A DNA stretch of 58,811 nucleotides, from contig NMRA01001035.1 of NCBI GenBank assembly GCA_002633005.1, positions 6,433-65,243 on the forward strand, written 5' to 3'. The notes under the pieces were generated by a model that ran no database searches, had not been told where the DNA came from, and was given only the letters and a program-made list of their open reading frames with translations. This document shows, in pieces, positions 21,601 through 33,156 of this stretch. The stretch comes from Phoronis australis. Its lineage: Eukaryota; Phoronida; Phoronidae. Position numbers and translations under genes: made by a program. Positions within the stretch are counted from its first letter, which is position 1; each line of letters starts with the position of its first letter.

Positions 21601-24600
21601 TAAGCATAGCAGATGAAACGCGTCAGTATTCTAAACTAAGTTTAGTGACTGTCTTAACAACCTGCAGTATGATTAGGCAAATTTACGCGAACTTAGCATT
21701 TTTCATCTGCCTGGGATTTCTCCTTCAATATTGAGAACATATTATTGTTTGGAAATAAAAATTGAAACATTGTAAACTACATTCATACTAGAAGTTTTGG
21801 GTTGAACACTGTGGCAGGCACAAAAAACACCTGGGGTGAATTTTTAGTTAAAAAGTCACATGGTTATACATCAGATGTCAACAAACTCTAACACAGAAAA
21901 CAGTTCACCATAGTGAAGACTGCAAGCAAACTTTACCAACTCACCTGTGAGTCACCTCCTAAATTAAATACAAAATGGAAGAGGTTTATAGCACCTTCTG
22001 TAATGATCCTTGAATCATTATGGAAAATGAAGTGTGCAGCTAAAGACCAAAACTTTTGCAAAGTGTTAGGCCACATTTAATTAGGTCAATACTTTACCTT
22101 TGAAAAAGTAATGTGCAGCCATAACGTGGTCCTCTGTCAGACTGCGGTCAGTGAGCAGAGACGGATATCGGCCTCCCAACTTCTGACACAGACGCAACAA
22201 ATCAGCCAACAGAGTTTCCCTGCAACAAATGAGATTTCCAAAGGAGAAGACTTATTGAGATTCACATATTGGGAAAGAGCTATATTACTCATTATTTAAT
22301 TACACAACTCACAAAGAATAGTTGTGGCACATATACAAATTACATAATAGCCATAATTTAGACACACATATACATTTAATATTATGTAATTCTATCTATC
22401 TTTACTCTAGTCACACTCTAGTCATGACTAATTATTTAGTCACTGATTAGACATGACTTAAGTTTTAGTCACAGCTAGCCTGGGGTAAAGGTTGTTATGT
22501 AAACTTATTTGCTAGGGGCACGTGTCAGTCACTAACACAGCCCTGCCAATCAACTAACATTAAACCAAATCCTCTCAACATTCTGCCTATTGAAGAATCA
22601 TTATTACAGATTCAAACCTTGAAAGTACTGAGACTACTGGTAGCGTCCATCTACCAACAAGAGTGAACAACAAGCTGTTCTGTTAACCAGTACAGAGGAA
22701 TAAGGGTATATAAGAGTTGCAGGTGATTACCTGGGCTGCGTTCTGTAGACGCAAAAACCTCACGAGTTAAGCTAGAGTGGTCATGTGACTCCGATGTAAT
22801 GCATGAAAATATCTCATGATGCCAATAGAAGCATGTACTCTCCAGTCAGATTACCTCCATATGAGGAACTTTTAAATTAGATGCCCTTGAAAAAATCACA
22901 ACATTATCTACTAATATCAGCCTTCAAAATCAATGGTATGTGACCATTTCTGCTTTTGTTAACGGGGCAGCCCTTACTCGGAAGTTGTCTCTGCCTATTT
23001 TTGAGCAGACTCGTAAAATCTAATTGGTTTCCATATAGTTTGACAGCTTTTTTGATACAACTGATAGACAAGATGGTCTCGCGTCCTGGTGATTGCCACA
23101 TGCAAGAAATGACATATTTTATCAACAAATGCACAGCACTTACACAATCAGTTGGTCTGGAATGCCGATTTCTGCTTTAAATTTCCATCGAGGCAAATCA
23201 GGGTTGAACCTGCGCGGCAGTTTCTCTTGTGTAGGATTCCAAAGATTAGCGTGGAAAATGTACCTCTGTACAAGAGTGTCCTGGAAATACACAATAGTCA
23301 CGATGAAGTTACACCATGATAGCAATTCATGGATATCCCAGGAAAACCAAGCAAAATTAGACAAAATCTAACCAAACTAGCTACATGTTGATAATTCTCT
23401 ACAGCTGGAGGGTTGAAATTAATGCTTTATAGGGTGTACTTCCAAATGGCACTTGTCCGTTACTTGGACACTTCGCAGTTAACAGTGACTTATTATGCTG
23501 TGTAATGAGTGAACTGTCAAATTATAGAGGTTCTGATTACCAAAACTCAAAACCACTGTTAATCCTTTCTTGGTTTAGACACACATCTACTCCCCTGGTC
23601 ATCTAGCTACTAAGTAATTCCACTCACCTGGTCAGGTAACAACAATAATCTTGAGTAGTGCCACTCTCCTGGTCAGGTAGCGTCACTTACCTATTCATGT
23701 ATTATCAATCTTCTCTACAGTCAGGTATTTATGCCCAACTGGGCCTCGTTTTATGAAATGTCATAACCCTGGTCACAGTTTAGACAATCACAGGCATCCC
23801 ACACGAAACACTGTATGTTCTAAAAGTAAACCGTTGCAACTGACACTGATAATTTTTCATAGTCAGACTTATTAACCACCTCCAGGCACAGAGAAAATTG
23901 ACATCAAAAGTTATGACTGTCTTTACAACTCGCCCCAGTTAATGTAAGAGCACTTAATACCTAGTCAGGTATTTCTACTCAGCTACACTGGCAGTTCCAC
24001 TCACCTGATCAGGCAGTTCTACTTTGCCCACCAGATCTTGTACTTCAGCAGGAAGCCCAGTCATTGGTTTGGACTTGGTAAGAATGAGAGCTTGCTTGAC
24101 TCCTGTGAAAGGAACACCATTCTATGCAATGATATATAGACTCATGAGCTAGAGATATGTTACTTTACAAAACAGAGCACTTGCCACTAGAACAGTTTGG
24201 GTCGTGGTCACAGGTATTATATCCTAACTGAAAATTTAGGAATGAAAAAGTTGCCTTGACGGCTACTTTTGACAAGTTTATAGGCTGACAAGTCTATTAT
24301 CAGACTCTGCCACTATTGATGCAAAACGCAACTTGTCCGATATTTAAGAAACATTAAGAACGAAAAAATTGCCTATGTCTCAGCTTTCAGAATCAAGAAA
24401 AATTCGAATCTGACTTGGAATTTCAGTGTACCAAAATTTACAGATTGATCCAAACTAGAGAATTTTTTCTGTAACACTTTATGTACAGTACTTTTTCACA
24501 GGCAGAATGTTTCAAAGAAAACGTGACTTAGATGGGTACACAAATCTAAGTCTTGCTAAATCATTTTAGTCGACATTCCTACAACAGTGAACAAGTCAGT

Positions 24601-25437
24601 CATACCTTCCAATATCTTAGTGTCCATGTCCATACACAGGGCTTGTTCATCATGCCAGTTGATGTCATCCTGGGGATCTTTGGCTGGATAGAACTTTGCA
24701 AACCTTGGATCGTCTTCCACAGGCGGTGTCCATCGTGGAAGGTCAGGCTTTGGTGGCCAGTTGTCACTGTCTATTACTTCAACACCTTTAGTGAACAGAA
24801 ACAAACAAAAGCTATGTTCCCATGCCAATCAGTTCAGAAAAAGGGAAATCTTTTCAGTCTCTAATTTAATGTTGTAAAGCCAGTGAAAACATGGTACATT
24901 AAGTTTTGGCATTCTTATAACCAATTACCTGACCTGATAGGAAATTGCATTTGACCAGAGTAAGAAACAATTAAGACCAGCTTCTTTTGGCAAAAAATGA
25001 GCACAATAGTCCCTCCAGCGAGTTCACTGTGGAGCAATGACAAACTGTAAAGATCATCTCAAGCCTAGCAGCCAAAGAACAAGATGAAATCGAGTTCTCA
25101 TTTCTAATATTTGTTGCTTAACTACAGTATTTACATATTAGTACAAAGATCTGTCAAAAGACACTGGAGCTAAAGGCACTGTAAGGACAAAGATATCAAG
25201 AATATTTGAAATGTAACAAATTTCGGGAATGAGTTCAAATCACTCCCAAAAAAGTTCTGAGGAGCACATGTAATTATGTAATTCTAGAGGAAAACTCTGA
25301 ACTATAAATACTACACCTCTTTCAATGAGCGGTTTGGGTAGGCCAACTGGGTTAAGCCGCATCACTCCAGCTTTCTTCCAAAGTCGCTTCCATTTGAAAG
25401 GATATCTTTTCTTGAGTAGGGTCACTGTCAACCTCAT
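18335..25437 (-). CDS. MRPL37: mitochondrial large-subunit ribosomal protein mL37, eight coding exons
   Basis: This encodes mL37, an animal-specific protein of the mitochondrial 39S ribosomal subunit. CDS exons on the minus strand are 25437-25317, 24785-24606, 24102-24005, 23280-23144, 22219-22098, 20913-20728, 19061-18916 and 18604-18335. Every junction has AG/GT borders and the phases match throughout, giving 1260 nt (419 residues plus stop), close to the length of the human protein (about 423). The C-terminus FRKFLAMYLHGADL and the segment FNFVCFQLNTLDF closely resemble the vertebrate protein end. The N-terminus MRLTVTLLKKRYPFKWKRLW is basic and amphipathic, as for mitochondrial import. 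A candidate acceptor (TTTTAG at about 25451) suggests an upstream non-coding exon. Introns are 0.2-1.8 kb and carry repeats. Confidence 0.92.
18916..19061 (-). CDS. MRPL37: MRPL37 coding exon 7 (residues 282-330)
   Basis: Acceptor TTATGTAG, donor TTGGG/GTATGT. It encodes WKHGRSLLTPHTLYIANLEK then NARAMMYCLGQGVLMARNKF. Phase 1 to phase 0. Confidence 0.9.
20195..20300 (+). repeat. possible decayed tRNA-derived SINE in MRPL37 intron 6
   Basis: GCCTCGATGGCTCAATGTTA resembles a tRNA 5' end with an A box. About 65 bp on, AGATTCGATTT is a poor B box. The structure is too decayed for more than a suggestion. Confidence 0.2.
20728..20913 (-). CDS. MRPL37: MRPL37 coding exon 6 (residues 220-281)
   Basis: Acceptor TTGTGCAG, donor GACAG/GTATAG. 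It encodes NKMVNVNGQFKYLLSTARPL, then VYKLPDIFPLLPTIDLVKKN and IYVSDFVTG. Phase 1 to phase 1. Confidence 0.92.
22098..22219 (-). CDS. MRPL37: MRPL37 coding exon 5 (residues 179-219)
   Basis: Acceptor TTGTTGCAG, donor AAAG/GTAAAG. It encodes ETLLADLLRLCQKLGGRYPS then LTEDHVMAAHYFFK. Phase 2 to phase 1. Confidence 0.92.
23144..23280 (-). CDS. MRPL37: MRPL37 coding exon 4 (residues 134-178)
   Basis: Acceptor TTTCCAG, donor TTGT/GTAAGT. It encodes DTLVQRYIFHANLWNPTQEK through PDLPRWKFKAEIGIPDQLI. Phase 0 to phase 2. Confidence 0.92.
24005..24102 (-). CDS. MRPL37: MRPL37 coding exon 3 (residues 101-133)
   Basis: Acceptor TTTCACAG, donor ATCAG/GTGAGT. It encodes VKQALILTKSKPMTGLPAEV and ends VELPDQ in phase 0. 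Donor-like copies of its 3' end recur in the next intron. Confidence 0.9.
24606..24785 (-). CDS. MRPL37: MRPL37 coding exon 2 (residues 41-100)
   Basis: Acceptor CTAAAG, donor GAAG/GTATGA. It encodes VEVIDSDNWPPKPDLPRWTP and an acidic middle ending DTKILEG. Phase 1 to phase 1. Confidence 0.9.
25317..25437 (-). CDS. MRPL37: MRPL37 coding exon 1 (residues 1-40)
   Basis: It starts at the ATG at 25437 and ends in phase 1 at the donor AGAG/GTGTAG. The peptide is strongly basic, then GLPKPLIERG runs into exon 2. The ATG is preferred to an upstream in-frame TTG-type start because a candidate splice acceptor lies between them. Confidence 0.88.
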
Positions 25438-27103
25438 TCTACTTTGTCTAAAATAAATGTACAGCAACTTTACAACCCAAGGTTGCAGTAGGCGAATTTA
25501 TTTAGTTAATTTCCACACAGTTACAATCAAAATCAGAACAAAACCCATTGATGCTTAACCCTGCACAAGCTAAATTTTACATCTGTTACTAACATTAAGA
25601 ACATCAAAACCAATGAGCACACAAGAAAATGCTTTAGACCAACCCTAAAATTGCGAATCGGAAAATGGCAAAGCCAAGCATTACCTATGAAACGAATCCT
25701 ATCCCTACAATGAATATTACAAGTTGATCTTAGGAGAGTAGGACTCACTTCAATGAAATGCAGCTTGAAGAATACTCTTCAAAGATTGACGTGGTAGTTT
25801 TTTTTACAAATCTTGACACCTAAATTTCTGATGGTCCAACACAAGCAAACACCCAGTTAAATTTCTGCTAAATTCTTCAATAAATTTACTAATTTTCTGC
25901 AGAATATCCAAGTTTCAAGTTTGTCCTTTTCATAAAAATCGGCTGTCCAAAGCATATGATGTATACCATAATTATATACTGCAATCATTAATTACATAGC
26001 ATCCAGTCCGTGATTGGAATCGTACTGCTGTTCTCATGTGAACATTGCCTGAAATTATCCCAGTATTTTTTCAGACAAATTTTTACTATGACATTTTTGC
26101 ATTGGGACACAAATTTGCTAGGAGTGCCACCACATTTCACAGGATTAATCTAGGAGAAAATTTATTAAAGGTAGCTACAATGTATCCAATGCAATTGAAA
26201 TTCCCAGCCAGCCTGCTTTTGGACAATGGCAGTATTGTAGCTCGTGCTCAGACCCTTATCAGGTGCTGTCAGTCTCATAGATGTTTTTTCAGACCTGCCA
26301 ATAGAGGCTACAAAACTTGCTAGGATTCTCAGTTGCATGGGGACACAACAGATTAGTGGAAACAATTCCTGTAAAAATATACCTGAAACATATCTGTGAT
26401 TCTGAAATACCTGGGAACATGACTAAATTTGTTTCTGTCCAACACTTTGAGGACTGTGTTAAAGCAGATGTGACTACCCTCAACATGCCTTCAATATCAA
26501 AGTTAACAGTAAGCCAGGAGTTGGATATCTCCATCAAAACATGGCAGGGACATGAGGTTTGAGCAACAACTGCAGTTATCCTGGATGGGTTGGCTCATGT
26601 CACCAGTCATGCCCATAGGTCAGAACACACCATGCACAGCTGCAGTGGAGATCATACTGAACTGTTGTACATAGTTTCCCACCTTCCATATTTCAGGATG
26701 TACAGCTCAGGTGACCATGACACTTTCATAGTACCAAATTATTGTGGTCACAAAAACTTCAGGAACAACCATCTCCTCCTCTAGGTCAAGGTCCTTCATC
26801 CTAAAATTCTGTCTCATTTCCTAGACATTATAAGTTAATATCCATTTTGCATAGAGAACTTTAACCAGGTGTGCTTTATTCTGTAATATGCAGAATGCTG
26901 AGTGACATGGAAAGAATTGATCCCAGCACTAAAAGTAGAGTCATGATATGTCTTCCTTAGTAGTCTCAGTCAGTTATTAGTGTGTTGGTTCAACAGCAAC
27001 TCTCTTCATCTCCAAAATATGAAGTTCTTTGGTTTCCGATTCAATAAGTGGCATGTTCAGGAACAAATGAATGTGACCTTGATACTGCATTGATTTCTTT
27101 GGC
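25438..27103. other. 5' flank of MRPL37 and intergenic; no gene seen
   Basis: The first few hundred bases should hold the MRPL37 promoter and 5' UTR, but no specific element can be fixed. Frames at 26045-26562 overlap on both strands without domains. Confidence 0.4.
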
Positions 27104-27129
27104 ATATATATATATATATATATATATAT
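27104..27129. repeat. (AT)13 microsatellite
   Basis: An uninterrupted run of 13 AT units. Confidence 0.95.
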
Positions 27130-28394
27130 TACAGTTCACAAGGCTCTGACTTCGCCCAACTCTGGTCCATTGAGGTTTTTTCAAAGGTGTGCTTTCCATG
27201 GTCATCGTCATGGTGCTTAAAGCTGGCTGCCCGCAACAGCAGTAGTTTTACTTTGCGAGAGCTCTTGAGTGGATCCATGAACAACCACAGTGACAGGTAC
27301 AGGTCAAGACATATATGAATGAACTTGACAAAGGCACAACCGCTATACTGGTAGCTAAGGTTCTCGTGACTTCATACATTTTCCAGGAACGAAGTCCCAT
27401 TGCTAACGGCAAATCTCAAGACTACTTTTTTGTTCAAGGCACTTGTCCATAACAACAACAAGCAGAATGCTCGGAGCAATGTCGCATAAGTACCGAAAAC
27501 ACAACACTTTGATCCCTTGAAAATCCAAGGATGATTTGAATTTTAATGAATGTCTCCTCACTTCTTCTCAGGTTCTTCACAGATCAATCAAGAAGACCAT
27601 CCACAGGTAGTATGTTGACCTGCGAGCATGCATCAGACAAGTTCCAAGAGCCATCACTATCAGTAGCTTATGCATAGCGAAACAATATTAACTTACTGCA
27701 GGCAACTGTTAAGAGCAGTCACAAACTACACAAAAGTCATCAAAAAGGAAAAACAAACACCGAGCCTCCAACTTAAAACAGGCTGTTTACATGTGAATGG
27801 CAAATACATGTACAATAAAGACAGTACAGAACATCACCAATGTTTCATTTATCAAAAAAAGTTTACATAGTGGCTCACTGAGCAATGAAAGTAAAACTGC
27901 AAAAGGACCAAACTCAAAATTCAATGACAGTACTCTTACCAACACTGAGTGAGGAATAAAGGAAACTCCTGGGATTTTACAACATTTAGACAAACCATAA
28001 AGCCTAAAAAGATAGTTATTAGATAAAATACATAACAACAAACCATTTTCGCAAATTCAAACATTCTAACATCAAGCATTCCCGAAACCGAAACGTGACA
28101 TCACACTAGTTTTTGAAATTCTACCAGCTGAATAGAGAATTGTCAATCAACGAGAGTATGATGGGGTTTAAAGGTCGCATCAGTTTTTGTGAATACATGC
28201 TCTCAAAGAGAACATGCTTCGGCATAAAGAACTGAGTGCTAAATGAAAGCGCAAGTGGTAAAACTCTGCGCATAACACCATATGCTGGTTAGGAAAATGA
28301 CATTGACGCTACTGACAGTATGGCAACTCGTGTTGTGTTAAAATTACTCAATGGCCATCAGCCAGTCAAGTCTCTAAGCATCTCCTGGACTGTC
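27130..28394. other. no gene seen
   Basis: Nothing supportable on either strand. Confidence 0.4.
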
Positions 28395-29143
28395 CACACG
28401 GTCCACATCTCGTACCATAAAATACAAGGGCGTACTTGAACTGTATCGAGAGAACAACTTCAGTGCAGCAGATGCTGTTAATTCTATCACTTGTGAACAT
28501 GACAGTAAGGATGAAGATGAGCTTTCTACAAAGATACAGGAAGTTTATACAAGATTCACAAAAGTGAACAAGAGTTCCAAGTACAAAAAAGACAGGTGAA
28601 TCTGAGGGTGTTCTACAAGAAGACTTTCAAATTTAAAAACACCCTCAAGCTTCTCATCAGAAGACTCCACAACCATCAACATCACAGCATTCAATCCCTT
28701 GGCCATTGAGCGTCTCCGAGACAATAAGACTGTCCACATTTCGTTATGTCTCTCCAAAGTGATCAAGTCACTCTAGGCCATCATCGCACCACTCAATATT
28801 AAAGCCATCAGAACTCCATCATATAATTGATGATCTGGCACACAAGCTTCATGAAACTAAAAGAAAAGTGCAAAGACTTGAGACTGAAACACAACAGTTG
28901 TTTAAAGTGAAATACCACCACAAAGCCAGAGAAGCCAAAGACTTGAAAAGTCAGGTGGAAGGTAATGGTCAGAAGCTTAAACGAAAGTCAAGTCAAGTGC
29001 AGTATGAAAGGGAAACAAACTTTCACAGAAAGATTGAAAAGCAGAAAGAAAAAAAAGAGAGAAGTTGTTGGAGGACAATAAGAAAACAGTTGAAGCGGTG
29101 GAACAAGAGTTTGATGATAGCTAACAGTATGTTAGACGAATAA
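28395..29143 (+). pseudogene. N-terminal part of a multi-copy invertebrate transposon-like gene
   Basis: At 28395-28595 one frame reads TIKYKGVLELYRENNFSAAD then AVNSITCEHDSKDEDELSTK. The 'YkGv.elYre.nF.a..av..i' start is one I associate with a recurrent uncharacterised gene family in invertebrate genomes. After a stop at 28593, ORF 28868-29143 continues as a charged coiled coil (QRLETETQQLFKVKYHHKAR; lysine- and glutamate-rich to residue 91). The C-terminal part of the same family lies at 30180-31925, separated by an unrelated direct-repeat segment. The biochemical function is unknown. Assignment to a transposon is inferred from its repetitive, broken state. Confidence 0.4.
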
Positions 29144-29371
29144 GTAGTCAACAACCAGGATACCAACGTTGGATACTGGGAGACAGTTCAGCAACCAAAT
29201 GAATGAAAGTGCATATAATTTATAGCAAGAAAACGTGTCATCTGGAAACATCCCTCGTGTAATCTCATCAGTCTTAAAGTTAGCCCGCTTGGAAGCAACT
29301 GATTGCCCCATTAACAAATAAAATGTTGTATGCCTTGGGTAGGCAGCTGCATCCTTCTGCTGCATCTATGA

Positions 29372-29541
29372 CAGATTGTCACCCACCTTTACAGTTCAAC
29401 GGGATAGTACATAACTTTTGTATTTATCAATGTCTGTAGTAGTTTAGTTTGTCATAACATACATGACCTTTTATCTCACCTACACATGTTGTTTCACTGT
29501 AAACTAGCTTCAGTATCACTTCGCAGTTAGCGCATATAAAT
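29372..29541 (+). repeat. direct repeat copy 1 (about 170 bp)
   Basis: It starts CAGATTGTCAC and contains TGTAGTAGTTTAGTTTGTCA and TGTTTCACTGTAAAC. It is repeated at 29926-30091 with about 85 percent identity by eye, 554 bp downstream, same orientation. Confidence 0.8.
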
Positions 29542-29925
29542 ATTATTTAAGTATTTTTACTAATTATTAAATTTATGTAAGCTTGACTGCTTTCTCCTCA
29601 TTGTCATATTATTTGGATTCTCGGGTCCGTGACCTTCTTTGTTCTATGATTATTGGTTTAATTGTACCACGTGATTTCTTTGTCTTGTCGCAACACTGGG
29701 CCATCGTCCCTAATTCTCTTCAAGTTTCCAGTTTTCAGTCAATTTCTATTTCCTCCCTCCCTCAAACCAATTTTCTTTCCTTCCCTGTTTACACTCAATT
29801 TTCACATGTCGCTGTCACGGTGTTGCGATGTTGCTTTGGCATATTGTTAATATCTTTCTAGTACAGCACTTGTGTATTCCTTCATTGCTTCATTGTGCCT
29901 CCCATACAGCAGTTCAGTTGTCTGG

Positions 29926-30091
29926 CAGATTGTCACTCGCCTTTACAGCTCAACATATTATACAAGTTTTGTAATTATCGATATCTGTAGTAGTTTAGTT
30001 TGTCATAATATATATGACCTTTTATCTCACATACACATGTTGTTTCACTGTAAACGAGCTTCGGTATCACTTCGCAGGTAGCTCATATAAA
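29926..30091 (+). repeat. direct repeat copy 2
   Basis: Second copy of the 29372-29541 unit. Together they flank a pyrimidine-rich 384-bp segment and interrupt the multi-copy gene between its N- and C-terminal halves. Confidence 0.8.
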
Positions 30092-30179
30092 AATCTTGTA
30101 TGTCTACAGCCACAGCTTGCTGAGGTTGTTCAGTCCAAAAAATTTTTTCCTCTCGATCTGCTTCCAGACCAAACATAAA

Positions 30180-31925
30180 AATTCAGCAAGAAGTACCAGG
30201 GTTTCCACATCAATGACATCATTGGCGACATGTACACCCTTGATCCTTGCCAACTCGTCACCAAATCATCACAAGACACACTCATATATTTCAAGAAATT
30301 TTGGCGGACATCGAAACAACATCTGTCTCATCATCATCACAAACATCAAAGAAACTTCTATTCAACATCAATGCTACCATTTCTGACAGAGCTGCGACAC
30401 AAATGAAATTCTACGAACTGCTGTTTGAATATCGAAGAGACATCCTACCACGATTGAAAATTTGAGAAATTGGACAAAAATGAACAGCTGGCGGTCAGCC
30501 AGATTTCTAACTTTTCCTGTGGCCTGCAATCACACGATCACATGGCAGAGGCTACATCCTCATCTTTCCCTGAAGTACAGAAAGGCTTCTTCTATCACTC
30601 ATTTCCCATTCTGAACTCATCTTTCTTGAGGTTGATTGAATCCGGCACATCATGCCTCATTCACATAGCTTCAAAGGCCATTGCAAGACAAGCTGATGAG
30701 AAGAATGGTTGTCACAATGAGCTGCCTTGCAGTATTTGCTAAAGAGCTTCTGACCAACCAGTCCTTAAATCTTTGTCCATGGAACAGTATCGTGGAGCCC
30801 ATTTCAACACCCTAATCTCCAATGTTGCTACCTTATTTGTCCTTTCTGGGTATCTCTAATATTATCTCTTTGTCAAATGAACTTCTTAAAGCAGTGAAGC
30901 ATGACCTTCACCAGTATCTGGCAGGTTGCAATGCTCTTGGTCTCATCTGTCATCTCATCACCTCTGTCCTCTGGATCATCATTGGAGACAAACGTATCCA
31001 TAATCTCGATGCCTCAACACACTATCAGGAATTGCTGACTTATATCAATCAATGTAGTAGTAGGGTAGATCTTACACAGGGGGATTGTTGTCATTTTGCA
31101 GCCAGTGCACACTAGAGACCAGCCCTATCTTTGCCAGCCTGGTTGCTCTATGAGAACAGGTGATATTAGGATGCATGTTGCCAGCCTTGTCTGCAGTTGT
31201 ACAGCGATTGTTCGTGGACGACCTTGAAGGTCGGAAGTGGTGCACACTACCTGAGAAGGAAGTGAAAGACCTCCGGAGGAAGACAGTTGGCCTACCCAAG
31301 CACAATGAATACTCAGAATCTATGTTTGGTAATTTTGACCGAATTCTGAGGGAAATGCCAGCTGTTAATACCCTGTGCACAGATAGTTACATCATGTATT
31401 GCCATGACAAGACCCACCAGTGGTTGCAAGCCAAGTCTGACATAAAGAAAGCAAAACTTCATGAAGAAGCTAGAAGCCAAGTGAGGGCACCAAGGCAGCT
31501 GTTTAAGAGCAGGGAGAATGAGATCAGAGGGAGACAGAGAGAAGGAGAACACTAGAGCAAAGAAATTACGTCAGATGGAAGAATTCACAACTGAAATGAT
31601 TGTATGGGGACTGTGGCAGAGACAGAAAGAGGTGGAAGTGAGACTGAAAGGGTTGAAATCCATCAAAGACAAGACCAGAGCTTAGAAAGCCCAGTTAAAC
31701 TTTCAGAAACATGTCATCAATCAGCCTATTGATTCACCAAGGCGCATAATAGGTGATGAATTTTTCTCACCTGAGGAATCGGTAGCAAACAGGAAAACCT
31801 TGATAAAGTATTCAAGGCCAGAAGTGCATCCAACAACGTTGAATTTTCTGGTTGGCAAGAATGTTCGTCACAATTTTGCTAAAGTTGAGGACCAGGTTCG
31901 GCATCATGACCGTAATTTCTCAGGT
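30180..31925 (+). pseudogene. C-terminal part of a multi-copy invertebrate transposon-like gene
   Basis: Frames in order: INDIIGDMYTLDPCQLVTKS (about 30205), LLFNINATISDRAATQMKFY (30247-30465), NFSCGLQSHDHMAEATSSSF, CHNELPCSIC, then YLAGCNALGLICHLITSVLW (30822-31115). A 131-codon frame (31160-31555) contains KHNEYSESMFGNFDRILREM and DSYIMYCHDKTHQWLQ. Beyond it, EFTTEMIVWGLWQRQKEVEV and LNFLVGKNVRHNFAKVEDQV end the similarity. I recognise this order from an uncharacterised repeated family in invertebrate genomes but know no enzyme activity for it. At least five frameshifts or stops break it. Confidence 0.45.
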
Positions 31926-33008
31926 TAGTATATAACAAGGCTTGGCAGTGGTTATTAACAAAACTGCATCTGAAGAGCATAATCATTTTGAATTTGTTTG
32001 TTATACCCACACAACCTAACTAGCTATTTCTTTTTTGTCTTTTCAGGACTTTTAATAATATTAGATCAGCTTTGTTGAAATGGTTTGCATAATTTCCAAT
32101 TGGTGGTAATATTTTCGTTTAACACAGTTCAAATAATTGTTCTCTTGTAGAATTTGTTTGTGTGACACACGCAAGTTTTATTTTAGTTTTTGTTTTCAAT
32201 ACACAAGATTGGATTATCCCAAAAATGATTCTAGCACTCCTGTATGTGGCTAATGCTTTACAACAAACAAGTTATGATGTTTCCCGTTTTGTGGCCGGTG
32301 ACTAGTCAGTTGGTTAGAACCATGGAAGGAATTTCTGATAGTTCAGGGAAGAGTTTTTATGTATTTTTTTATATTTGACCTCAATATCAAGAACCCTGTC
32401 CACAATATTACTATTACACAGTAAATTAATTGACATTACACTCAATTATTTAACTAATTAGTTTATAAATTAGTTATAAATTGTAAATGAAGGGTTTCAC
32501 TAAAACAATCGTGTATTTTTGTTTTTAGAATTCATGTATACAAAATTATAACTATTTATAAAGTATAGTAATTATCTTTTTGCTTCTTCTTTACAGTTCT
32601 ATGGTCTGATTAATGCCAAGACCAAATCAATGACACCCATAAGCAATGTCATTTAAGCTATTTTATACCACCAATTTTAGGAACTTTTTTGTGTTTTTGC
32701 ATTGATGGCCCATAATCGGTGCGAAAAGATTATATGACGTTTATTTTTCAATAGTTCTCTCATGTATTGTTATAGTGGTTTAAATACTTTTACGGTCTAC
32801 TGTTAATACTGAATAACTTGTAACAAAAGGAGGCAGTGTCCAAAAGTTAAATCCTGTGCCAATAGCGGATTTGCAGCGCAAACGAACTACGCACTGCGCA
32901 TGTGCGAGATACTTCCTGCGCAAAGGCTCATGGGATAGCTTGAGGTCAGGCATGTCAGCTGCTGGATAGTTTGAGTATACATTTGGTGTGATTTTCCAAC
33001 GAAAAACC
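31926..33008. other. no gene seen; AT-rich
   Basis: Probably intergenic. The last 100 bp, with CpGs and CGCATGTGCG, may be the 5' flank of the SAP-SWIM gene. Confidence 0.4.
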
Positions 33009-33156
33009 ATGAGTTCATCTATACCTGGAGTTCATCTATACCTGGAGCTCACATTTCGGAGCCTTTTGAAGTGTGTACGGTTCCTGTGCATAAGAGGTGG
33101 CTTCAATGTCGGGGTGCGTCCGTCTCTGGTTTAAAGCAAGCAGCTTTGATTGAAAG
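33009..33156 (+). pseudogene. SAP-SWIM gene exon 1 (SAP-like domain), frame broken by a 17-bp duplication
   Basis: From the ATG at 33009 the frame starts MSSSIPG. GAGTTCATCTATACCTG is then tandemly duplicated (33011-33027 and 33028-33044), which shifts the frame by 17 nt. In the downstream frame the exon encodes PFEVCTVPVHKRWLQCRGAS then VSGLKQAALIER, a SAP-type helix-turn-helix of the sort that binds scaffold or matrix DNA and begins many invertebrate SWIM/YqaJ-exonuclease proteins. The donor GAAAG/GTTAGT at 33156 leaves phase 2, which fits the acceptor at 34175. Confidence 0.6.

Noticed and set aside
27104-27129. AT run as a possible promoter element
   Set aside because: It is a simple dinucleotide microsatellite without a nearby gene start.
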